A model generated the notes under the pieces. It searched no databases, had not been told where the DNA came from, and was given only the letters and a program-made list of their open reading frames with translations. The translations under genes were made by a program, and so were the position numbers. Positions 9,801-21,800 of a DNA stretch of 64,000 nt are shown here, one piece after another. Numbering within the stretch: the stretch's first letter is position 1; each line of letters begins with the position of its first letter. Source of the DNA: Pokkaliibacter plantistimulans (GTDB lineage Bacteria; Pseudomonadota; Gammaproteobacteria; Pseudomonadales; Balneatricaceae). The stretch covers positions 1 to 64,000 of the forward strand of contig NZ_LAPT01000047.1 of the NCBI RefSeq assembly GCF_003194385.1. The letters run 5' to 3'.

Positions 9801-12800
9801 TACCACCGTGTGGCCGATCAGCCCGGCTGATCTGCAGGCCCAGGATATTCCCATCGGCCGCCCGGTGGCGCGCAGCAGTGTTTATGTTCTGGATGACGCG
9901 CAGCAGCCGGTGGCTGTGGGCGTCTGGGGGGAACTGTATAGCGGTGGCGATGGTCTGGCACTGGGTTATAACGGCCGCGATGACCTGACAGCCGCGGCCT
10001 TTGTTGACGTGGCAGGGTTGAATCCGTCCAGCCCCATGCAGACTGAACGCCTCTACCGTACCGGTGATCGGGTTCGCTGGGATAGCGAAGGTCGGCTGCA
10101 TTTTGGTGGGCGCCGTGATGGTCAGGTCAAAATCCGTGGCCATCGTATTGAACTGAGCGCCATCGAGGCCCAGCTCGCCGCGCTGGATGACATCGGTGAT
10201 GCCGTGGTCCTGCCTTCGAGCGACCTTGCCAGTGACAGCGGCGGGCGCAGCCTGCTGGCGGTCTGCACTTTGTCGCAGCCGGTGGGTGAAGTGCAACTGG
10301 CCGCCCGCTGTCAGCAGTGGCGCACGCGTCTGAGCCGCCAGCTGCCGGACTATATGGTGCCGGAGCGTTTCTATCTGGCCACCGCGTTACCGCTCAATCG
10401 CAACGGTAAAAAAGACCGTCGCCGTGTGCAGGCGGCGTTGCAGGCGGGCGAATACCAGGCCATTCAGCGCAGCGCTGAGGTCGATGCTTGCGCTCTGCCG
10501 CTGACGGAAGACCCGGCGCTGGCCATGGTCATAAGCTGTTTCGCCCGAGTTTTCCCGGAGGATGTCATCACCGCACAGAGTGACTTCTTCCAGCTGGGCG
10601 GCCACAGTCTGCTGGCCATGCGACTGGCGGCAGAGCTGGAGAGTGCCTCTTCCATTCGCCCCCGACTGGGTGATCTGCTGGATGATCGTACCGTGGCAGC
10701 GATGGCCGACCGTTTGCGACCCTTGCTGCACGATACCCGCGTTCAGCAGCAGCTGATTCCCCGCGCAACCGGCGAAGACTTCCCGCTGTCCAGTGGTCAG
10801 CTGCGGCTGTGGTTGCTGCAGCGTATGGCACCGGACAGCGCGGTCTATTCCATCCCGGCAACGCTGGAACTGCAGGGGCCACTGAATGCCGACGCGCTGG
10901 AACAGGCGCTGCTCATGGTGGAACGACGCCAGCACGCGCTGCGTCTGCGACCACGGCGCAGTGAACGGGATGCCGACGGCGTACGCCAGTATCTGGCGGA
11001 AGCCGGCGGTTTACGCCCGCAGCGTCTTGCCCTGACTGAGGATCAGGCACGTGCCCGTCTGGCCGACGAGAGCGTACGGCCATTCCAGCTGGAACAGGAA
11101 GCGCCGGTGCGCGCGTTGTTGATACAGCTGTCAGCAGAGCGTCACTGGCTGCATCTGAACTTCCATCACAGCGTGTGCGATGGCTGGTCAGTGGCTATTC
11201 TGCTACGTGAGTTGCTGGCCTGCTATCAGGCCGCACTGGCTGGCAACAGCCCCGAACTCCTTGAACTGCCGCGCCACTATGAAGATTTTGCCAGCTGGCA
11301 ACGGCAGTGGTTGCGCAGTGACGAAGGGCAGGCCTGCCGTGAGCGCTGGCGTGAGCGTCTGACGCCGTTGCCTGAGCCTCTGAACCTGCCGCTGGACCGC
11401 CAGCGCCCGTTGCAGCGCCGTTTCCGTGGTGCATTTATGGACTGGCAATGCCCGCCAGCATTGTCGGCTGCACTGCAGGCCAGGGCAGAACAGGCGGGCA
11501 GCACACCGTTTTCCCTGCTGGCAGCGATCATGCAGGTTCTGCTGTATCGCCACACCCAGCAGACCGATCTGGCGCTGGGCATGCTGGTGGCCGGGCGAGA
11601 CCGTGCCGAGCTGGCTGAGCAGGTGGGCTTCTTCGTCAATACGCTGGTGCTGCGTCAGCAATTGCAACCGCAGCAGAGTTTCGACAGCCACTGGCAGCAG
11701 ACCCGTGACACCATCCTGCAGGCCATTGCTGATCAGCAGCTGCCGTTCGAGGAAATGGTACGGGTGGCAGGCGCAGGGCGGGATCAGCAACGCAATCCGC
11801 TGTTTGATGTGTTGCTGGCCTGGCAGGAGGGCACGCCCACTCTGCCTGCCTTGCCCGGCTTGCAGCTGGAGCTGGTGGAAACCCACTTCCCCTTTGCCAA
11901 GTTCGATCTGGCGTTCTATTTCTGGCAGTCGCAGCAACATGGTGGTCTGTGTGGGCAGGTGGAATTTGATACTGACCTGTTTGACCCCGCCACCATTGAA
12001 CTGCTGCTGGCCCGCCTGACCTGTCTGGCCGAGGCGGTTGTCGCTGCACAGCACCCTGACAGCCTGAGCCAGCTGCCGGTGATCCCGGCGGCGGAACAGG
12101 CGCTGCTGAGCCGCTTCAACGCCACCGAGACGGCGCTGCCGACCGAGTTGACGCTGGCGCAGTTGCTGCAACAGCAGGTACTGAGCACGCCAGAACAGCT
12201 GGCAGTCGTTGGTGAGCAGGGCCAGCGCCTGAGCTTCAGCGAGTTTGCTGCCCGTGCTCTAGGTGTTGCTCAGCAATTGCAGCGCGCCGGTGTACAGCCG
12301 GGGCAAACCGTCGCGCTGTGCATCAGTCGTTCGGTCGATATGCTGGTCGCCATTCACGGCATCCTGCTGGCGGGAGCTTGTTATTCTCCCCTTGATCCCC
12401 AGCATCCGCTGCAGCGTCGGGCCGATATGCTGGAAGACCTCAGTGTGGCAGGCACGCAGACGCTGGTGCTGACCAGTCAGGCCCATCAGGCGCTGTTTGC
12501 GGACCATGCCGTGACCACGCTGCTGGTAGAACAGATGGGCCCGGCAGACTGGTCAGACGTGACCCTGCCGGAGGATGCCCGTCAGCTTGCGTATGTGCTC
12601 TTTACCTCTGGTTCGACCGGGCGGCCCAAGGCCGCTGCTATTGAGCAGCACTCGGTGGTCAACCGCATTCTGTGGATGCAGTCGCAGTTCCCGCTGGGCG
12701 CGGGCGATGTGATCCTGCAAAAAACGCCGATTACCTTTGATGTCTCGGTGTGGGAACTGTTCTGGTGGTCGTGGACCGGGGCGACGGTTGCCCTGCTGCC

Positions 12801-15800
12801 GGTGGATGGTGAGAAAGACCCGCAGCAGCTGGCACTGGCCATTGAACAGCAGCAGGTAACGGTGATGCACTTTGTGCCGTCGATGCTGGCCAGCTTCCTC
12901 ACCGCGCTGGAAGACGGCAAGATTGCCGTCGAGCGTCTGCGCTCACTCAAATATGTCTTTGCCAGTGGCGAGGCGCTGGATCTGTCGCTGGTGGAGCGTT
13001 TCAATCGCCTGCTACATGAGTCAGTCGGTGCCGAGCTGCACAACCTTTACGGGCCTACTGAAGCCACGGTCGATGTCACCTGGCAGCCCTGTTCTCCGTG
13101 GCAGGGCGGTGATAGCGTGCCCATCGGCAAGCCTATCGCCAATACCCGCGTGCTGATTCTCGATAGCCAGCAGCAGCCGCTGCCTATTGGTGTGGCCGGT
13201 GAGATGATTCTGGCCGGGCCACAGGTAGCGCGGGGCTATCTCAATCGCCCTGAACTGACGGCGGAACGTTTCCCCGCTGATCCGCAGGTGGCGGATGGCC
13301 GCTGGTATCGCACCGGTGATCTGGGGCGCTGGCGCCGTGATGGCAGCATTGACTATCTGGGCCGTATTGATCATCAGGTCAAGGTGCGCGGTTTCCGTAT
13401 CGAGTGCGGTGAGATCGAAGCGGTACTGGAGGCGCATCCTCGGGTAGAGCGCGCACTGGTGGTCCCCGCTCAAGTAGCCGGGCTGACCGAGTTGCACGCC
13501 TATATTCTGCCTGCCAGTGCCAATACAAGTGCAGAAGCAGAGAGCGTACTGACCAGTGCCGAACTGCGTCAGTGCCTGCGTCTGCAGGTGCCGGAATACA
13601 TGCTCCCGGCGCGCTTCTTCCAGCTGGCGCATCTGCCGATGACCAGCAGTGGCAAGGTGGACCGCAAGGCGCTGACGGGTACGCCACTGGATCAGCGTGC
13701 ACCTGCGGGTGTCTCTGCATCTCAGCCGAGCGACACCGTTGCCGGGCTGGAGCAGGAACTGCTGGCTCTCTGGCAGGCCATTCTGCCGGAGGCGCATTTC
13801 AGCAAGGATGACGGCTTCTTCGATGCCGGTGGTAATTCGCTGTTGCTGCTGCGTCTGTATGACCGGCTGCAACAGCGCTGGCCTGATCTGTTCACCGTAG
13901 CCGACCTGTTCAGCCACAGTACCGTGGCGGCACAGGCACGCTGGCTGGCGGGAGAAGGGGCGCAGGCGACGGTTGCTTCTTCCACCCCGGCGCAGCGGGC
14001 GCTGAACGAGCCCATAGCCATTATCGGTATGGCGGTGCAGGTAGCGGATGCGGAGACACCGCAGCAGCTATGGCAGTTGCTGGCCGAAGGTGCGGATAAG
14101 GTGCGGCCTTTGCCTGCTGCCCGTGAGCAGCTGGCCCGTGAACTGTCGCAAGCACTGGGGCGCACTGCACCACAGCAATTCCGTCAGGCGGCCTATCGTG
14201 AGGAGTTGTACGGCTTTGAGCCGCGACGCTTCCGCATGGCACCGGCTGATGCCGCGCTGATCGACCCGGAGCAACGGCTGTTTCTGGAAACAGCACAGAT
14301 GGCGCTGGAGGATGCCGGTTATGGTGGACAGGCGCTGCGCGGGGATGCCGTAGGCGTGTTCGTCGGTGGTGGCAGCAATATGCTGCACCGACTGGCGCTG
14401 GAGCAGGCCGACCTTCACCGTGCCGAGCAGATTTTTGCCCTCAATGTGCCCTCCAATATCGCCACCCGTCTGTCGTTCCTCAACGACTGGCATGGCCCGG
14501 CGGCCTTGCTGGATACCGCCTGTTCATCATCGCTGGTAGCTGTCCATCAGGCCTGCACCGAGCTGCGAAATGGCCACTGTAAGGTGGCACTGGCGGGAGC
14601 GGCCAAGCTGATTCCGCTGCCGTCCGATGCGGCGGAGGGCTTCACTATCGATTCTTCCACTGCACGTACCCGTGCCTTTGCCGAAGGGGCCGATGGCACC
14701 GGCATGGGTGAGGGCAGTGTGGTGTTTCTGCTCAAGACCCTGAGTGCTGCCGAAGCCGATGGCGATGCGATCCATGCGGTTATTCGTGGCTCGGCTGTCA
14801 ATCAGGATGGTGCCTCCAGCAGTGCTGCGGCACCCAATCCGCTGGCACAGGCCAGGGTGATTCAGGCTGCCGCCACGGCTGCTCAGCTGCCGCTGCACAG
14901 CCTGTCTTATATCGAGGCCCACGGCACCGGTACGGCGCTGGGCGATCCTATTGAAATCAGCGGTCTGACTCAGGCTTTTGCTGCCAGTGAAAACCGCACT
15001 GATGCAGAACAGCCAAAGGCGCTGATCGGTTCGGTAAAAGGCAACTTCGGCCATCTCGACCATGCTGCCGGGGGGCTGGGTCTGCTCAAGGCGGTACTCT
15101 GCCTGCAATACGATCAGGCACCGCCGCAACCGTTCTTTACCAAGCCTAACCCTGCCATTGATTTCGATCAGGCGCCGGTGCAGGTAGCGGCGCAGTTGCA
15201 ACCCTTGCCGGTACGTGGCAATCCGCGCCGGGCGGGGGTCAGTTCGTTCGGATTGAGCGGTATCAACGCTCATATCGTGGTTGAAGCTGCACCTGTCGCG
15301 ACGGCTCAAACGACTCAAATGGCTCTGCCGCAGGGCTGGTCCATTGTGGCCTTGTCGGCAGGCAGCAAAGCAGCCTTGCTGAGCTATGCTCAGGCACTGC
15401 TGGGCTGGCTGGCCGAGCGTGAAGCCGGGCAGGCCGGAGCGCATCTGCTGCCAAATATGGCCATGACCCTGTGTCGTGGACGTGCCGTCATGAGCTGGCG
15501 TTTTGCTGTGGCGGTCAGTGACCGGCAGCAACTGATGCTGGCCCTGATGCAGCTGCTGGCGGGGGATGACCGAGCGGTCGCGGAAGTCGCTGCCCGGCGT
15601 GGGGCAACGTCACCTGCGTTAACTCCGGCGGCGGCCTGGCATGCCGAACAGACGGATGCCGAGGCGGCCTGTCAGGGCTGGCTGAGCGGTGGCGAACTGG
15701 TCTGGCCTGAGCATCTGCCAGCTCGCCGTTGTCATCTGCCTTTTGTGCCTTTCAGCCGTCAGCAGTGCAAACCTGCGCTGGCCAAAGGTACGCCGTCGTT

Positions 15801-18800
15801 CCATCAGCCCTGGTTTAGCGGCCCCACCGCGACCGCCGATGCCCAGGTGTTTACGCTGCAGTTACAAGACCCGGCCTGCTGGCCTGCGGCCGAGCATCGC
15901 CTCAATGGCAAAGCCACACTGGTGGGCATGGCCTTGCCCGGTCTGGTAGCTGAGGCGCTGCGCAAGCTGGGCCAGTCCCCTGAAGGGCTGACGCTGACCG
16001 GGCTACGTTGGTTGCGTCCGTTGCAGGCCGGTCAGGGACAGGTCAGCCTGTTGCTGCATGACGATGGCCGTCTGCAGTTGGGGCAGCGCAACAGCCACGG
16101 CCGCTGGCTGGTGTCCGCCGAAGGGCACTGGTCTGTACAGCCTGTGGTGTCGGAGCGGTGGGATGTCACCGCACTGCGGGAGCGTTTCAGTCAGCACCAG
16201 CCGATTCCTTCTTTCAGTACCGATCACGGCATACTGCAGGTCAGTGAACGCTGGGATTGTCGTCGTGCCTTCTGGGCTGACCCGCACAGTGGCGAAGGTC
16301 TGGCTTTGCTGGGGCTGGCCAGCCGCTATGAGGCGGATCTGCAACAGCTGGCACTGCACCCGGCATTGCTGGATGTCGCTGCCAGTCTGGGGATGGCACA
16401 GGGGAACAGTGTGCTGTCGGGCTGTGAGTCATTGCAGCTGCTGTGCGCCTTGCCTGCCGAGGTGCTGGCCATTGGTCGTCGCCACAGCGCAGAGCCGGGC
16501 GCGCTGGTGGACATCAGCCTGATCGACCCCTCAAGCGGTGAGCTGTGCCTGCGGATGAGCGGGTTGCGTTTCGCCCAGCCGGGGCAAGCCGAAGACGCCT
16601 TGCCTGCCATTCTGCTGCCGCGCTGGCAAGCGGTGGAGCAGACGGTGGATCTGCGCTGGCCCGCCGGTACGCTGCTGATTACGGATGAGCACAGTATTGA
16701 GGTCTGGCCCTTTGTTCGTTATCTGCCTGCGCAGGTAAAACGCTGTGCGCTAAACAGTCTCAGTCGTGATGATGTACAGCAGGCACAGCATGTGCTGCTG
16801 GCACTGTCCGCCGACAGGCAGCTGGCCGAACGTGCCGGACAGGCGTTGCAAACCCTGCTGCGCGGCGTCCGGCAATCTTGCCGGGTGCTGGTGCTGGGCA
16901 GCGGTGCCTATCGTCTGGATGATCACGACCCCTTACAGGTACAGCCTGATGCTGCACTGGCTGCCGGTGTCTGTCTGGCTGCTGGTAAGGAAGAAGCCCT
17001 GCTGGAAGTGGGCTATCTGGATATTGCCGCCGAAGAGGCCATGATCGGCGCGGCGGCATTGCTCAATCAGTCTGACCGACTGGCGGATATCAGCCTGTGG
17101 CGCTGTGGTCAGGTCTATCGCCGAGACGTGCAGGCCGCAGAGGTCGCTGCCACAAGCATGTCAGCACGAAACTGGCCGGAGCAGGGTGTGTGTGTAGTGA
17201 GCGGTGGTCTGGGCGGCTTTGCTCTGGCTCTGGCACCGGCTTTCAGTGCGCAGGGCAAGGTGAAACTGGCCCTGCTCAGTCGCCGCAGTGAAGCAGAGCT
17301 GGAGCCGCAAGCTCAGGCACAACTGGCCGCCCTGCGTCAGCAAGGCGTGGCACTGCAACTGTACCGCTGCGACGTCAGTGACTATCAACAGCTGGCCGAC
17401 ACCCTGCAGCAGATACGCAGTCAGCTGGGGGCCATTACCGCGGTGGTGCATACCGCCGGAGCCGCCGATGGTGGCTTCCTGGCCAAGCGCAGTCTGGCCA
17501 GTTTTGCGCCGGTACTGGCGGCCAAAGTGGACGGCGCACGCCATCTGGATGACCTGACACGGGATGACCCGCTGACGGCCTTTGTACTCTTTGGCAGTCT
17601 AACGGCGGTACTGGGGGCGCCGGGGCAGAGTGCCTACGCCGCAGCCAACGCCTGGCTGGACAGCTTTGCTGCTTGGCGCCGTGCTGCTGGCAAGCCGGCA
17701 CTGAGTATCGACTGGTGCGCACTGGCTGAACAGGGCATGGCAGCACGCTTCAACGTGCCTCTGCACAAAGGGGCGTTTATCACCCCGGCGCAGGCGCCCA
17801 TCCTCTGGCAACGGGCACTGGCTAGCGGGCAACCACAAGTCGTGGTGCTTGACCCGGCGTTACTGACGCAGGCACAGCCGCAGAGCCACGCTCAGCCCGA
17901 GCCGTCATCGGTAGCCAAAACCGCTGCGGTACCCGAGGCTGACGTCGTGCAGACGGCCGTTACAGCAGTCGCACCCGGTACTGCGGATATAAGCCAGACC
18001 CTGTGCAACATCTTTGCTGAGGTGCTGGGTTATGAGCAGATTAGCGTTGACGATGATTTCTATGCGCTGGGGGGCGATTCCATCACCGGCATGCAGATTG
18101 TCGAACGGGTCAGCAGGCAAACTGGACTGCAACTGAGTCTGGCCGACTTGCTGGAGCTGGCCTCGGTGCAGGCCATCATCGCCAGTCTTCCTGCTGCTTC
18201 CAAAGCATCTGAACCACTTTCTCTGTCCATGCAGCCTGCAACGCTGGCAGCACAGCCTGAGCGCCTGGCACAGGCTGAATCCTCACCGACTGATCTGACC
18301 ACCAGTCTCAGTGCCATCTTTGCCGAGGTGCTGGGCTATGAGCAGGTCAGTGTCGATGATGATTTCTATGCGCTCGGCGGTGATTCCATCACCGGTATGC
18401 AGATTGTCGAGAAGATCGGTCAGCGCACCGGGCAGCAGCTGAGTCTGGCGGATCTGCTGGAGCTGGCTACCGTCGGGGCACTGGTGCAGAAACTGGCTGG
18501 CGACACCGCAGGCACCGATAGCCAGCCACCTGTCGGTTCGGCTGATACTGATGACAGCGAACAGACGGCGGCAGCTGATCTGAGTGAAGGTGAACGTTTT
18601 GCCGGGCGCTATCCGCTGAGTTGGGATCAGCTTGCGGTGCTGCATGCCGAACAGGCCGGTGAAATGGGCACGGCTTTTAATCTGCCCCATGTGATCAGTC
18701 TCAGTGATGAGGTTGACCTTGATCGCCTGCAACGTGCCATTGTGCAGCTGACGGCACGACAACCTTTGCTCCGGACCTGTCTGGTGTCGGCGCAGGCTGA

Positions 18801-21800
18801 GGTGCAGTGGGATGACGGCCACGGTGGTGCGGGGCGCGGTCAGCCTCAGGCGGACGTGGTAGCGGCTGAATTGCCCCATGCCAGTCCGTCTGCCCTGCAG
18901 TCGGAATGGCTGCAGCAGGTGTTGCCACTGTCAGCTGCCATGCCACAACTGACCGTGGAGCGGGTCGCTGATGAACAGGCGTTGCAGCAGAGAATTAAGG
19001 CGTTGCTGCAGCCTTTCGACCTGCTGCAGGGCGTACCGGTGCGCTGGAAGGTGCTGGAAGACGGCCAGCAGCGTGTGCTGTTCTTTGATATTCACCACAG
19101 TCTGGCTGATGGCAGCAGTATCGAAATGCTGCTGGCGGAGCTGGGTGCGCTGTATCAGGGGCAGTCACTGCCTGCACCGCGTGGTTATCTCCATGATTAC
19201 GCCCTGCAATGCCAGCGTGAGCTGGAGCAGGGGGAAGACCGGCTGCAGCAGTCACGCGATTACTGGCTGGGGCAGTATCAGGGTCCATTACCCCTGCTGG
19301 ACCTGCCGGCTGACCGGCGTCGTCCCCCGCAGCACAGCTATCACGGTGGCATGAGTGGCTTTAACCTGCCACCGGCGCTGGTGCGTGAGGCCCGTACGTT
19401 CGCCGCACAGCAGCGGGTCACCATGTTCAGTCTGGTACTGTCAGCCTGGGCATTGCTGTTGCAGCGTCTGGCTGGTGTGCAGGAGCTGGTGATGGCGGTG
19501 CCGGTCGATTCCCGTGATGTCAATGGCTTTATCGGGGTGCCGGGCATGATGGTGTCACTGCTGCCGCTGCGTCTGCAGGTGGCGGCGCAATCTCGGGTCA
19601 GCGAGTTGCTGGCCCATGTTCACCAGCAGCACCGTCAGGCCATGCGTTACCGGGCATACAGTCTGGGGCAGTTGCTGGAAGAGCTGGCGCCACCTGCTGC
19701 ACCGGAGCGGACGATGCTGTCTGAGGTGTCACTGTCTTACATGAATTTCGCCAGTGCCGGCCAGCTCAGTGTTCAGGCGCAAGACGGGCAGGCACCGGCA
19801 TTTGAGATTCGCGGTCTGGAGCGTCGCCACTGCAAGAATGATCTGTCGATCTTTGTCCGCGATCAGGCCGAGGGGATCAGCATCGTGCTGGACTACTATG
19901 CCGATCTGTTTGACGAAGAACGGATGCAGCGACTGGGTGAGCAGTTCTGCGAAGTACTGCGGCAGATGGTCGGTAATGGCGATACGCCCCTGTCGGATGT
20001 GCCTTTGCTGCCTGCAGCAGAGCGACAGAGGCTGGCAGACTTCGAGCGGGGCGAGCAACCGCCGTTGCCACTGGGGCAGGGTCTGTTCAAGCTGTTTGCG
20101 CAGGCGGTGGCGCAACATGGAGCACAGGCTGCCGTTAGTGATGAACACCTCAGCCTGAACTACACCGAACTGCAACAGCAGGTGCTGTTGCTGGCCGCCA
20201 CGTTGCAGGGCGAAGGTGTGCAGCCGGGAGACTGGGTGGCGTTGCATTGCCAGCGCGGTGTGCCTGCGATTGTGGCGGTGCTGGCGATTGTGGCGCTGGG
20301 GGCTGCCTACGTGCCGCTTGATCCGGCGTTCCCGGCGGCACGGAACCGGCTGATTTTGCAGGACAGTGGCTGCCGACTGGCGCTGGTTGACCAGCAGGGG
20401 GCTGACGCGCTGGCTGATCAGCCCGTTACCCTGTTATGCATGACTTCAGCGGGCAAAGAGGAGCTGGGTCTGGTAACTGGCCAGCTGCTGCGCATCGAGT
20501 CAGGAACGGCCCGAGCATTACTGCCTGCCACTGAGTTGCGGTTGCCGCAGCCGGATGACGTGGATAATCTGCCGGTGTATCTGATGTACACCTCCGGCTC
20601 TACTGGTGTGCCTAAGGGCGTGGTCATTACCCAGCAGGCGGTAGTGCGTCTGTTACATGGGGGTGAGGCGCTGCAGCCTCGTGCGGGCGAGCGGGTCGGG
20701 CAGGCCGGGCCGCTGGCTTTTGATGCTTCCACCTTTGAAATCTGGAATACCCTGCTGCGTGGTGCACACCTGTGCATCATCGATTACCCGTTGCTGCTGG
20801 ACCCCGGTACTTTAGGGCAGGCGTTGCAACGCTGGCAGATTGAGCGAATGTTCATGACCGTCAGCCTGTTCAATCGTCAGGTAGACCACGATCCAGCCAG
20901 CTTCCGTACCCTGCGTACGTTGCTGGTCGGTGGTGAGGCGCTCAGTCTGCCTCATATCCGGCGCTTGCTGCTGGCCTGTCCGCAGGTGCAGTGCTGGAAC
21001 GGCTATGGTCCTACCGAGTGCACCACCTTTGCCACCCTCTATCCCATCACCCGTCAGCAACTGGCTGGGCAGGAAGGCGGCGTGCCTATCGGCCGGCCCT
21101 TGGCTCACACGCAAGCCGTCATCCTCGATGGTCTGGGCCAGCGTGCAGCCATCGGCGTCTGGGGCGAACTGTATCTGGGCGGTCTCGGTCTGGCGCGCGA
21201 ATACTGGCAGCAGCCTGAGCGCACCGCCGAACGCTTTGTCAGTGATCCTGAGCAGCCGTCACAACGACTGTACCGTACGGGTGACCGGGCGCGCTGGCGC
21301 AGTGATGGCCAGATCGAGTTTGGCGGGCGCAATGACAGCCAGATCAAGTTGCGCGGTCTGCGCATTGAGCTGGAAGAAATCGAACAGGTGCTGGCTGATG
21401 CGCCGGGTGTTGCCAGTGTGGCGGTGCTCTGTCATGAGCAAAGCCTGCTGGCTTTCATTACGCCCAGTGAACAGGCTCAGCCTCTGCAGGCTGCCAGTCT
21501 GCGCGCCTGGCTGGGGCAGCGACTACCTGCATTCATGCTGCCGTCACGTTGGTGGCAGTTGTCGGCCCTGCCGCTGACCGCTAACGGCAAAACTGACAGC
21601 CGTACTTTGCTGAGCTGGCTGGAGCAGCCTGAGCGACTGACCGAATTGCCGCTGGGCAGCCAGCGCGCTGGCGCTGATGATCAGAGTGAGATGCACTTGA
21701 GCGACGCGGAGCGTCTGGTTGCGGAGGTGTTCAGTGAAGTGTTTGCTCAGCCAGTGGATGACCCGGCGACCAGCTTTATTGATCTGGGCGGTCACAGTCT

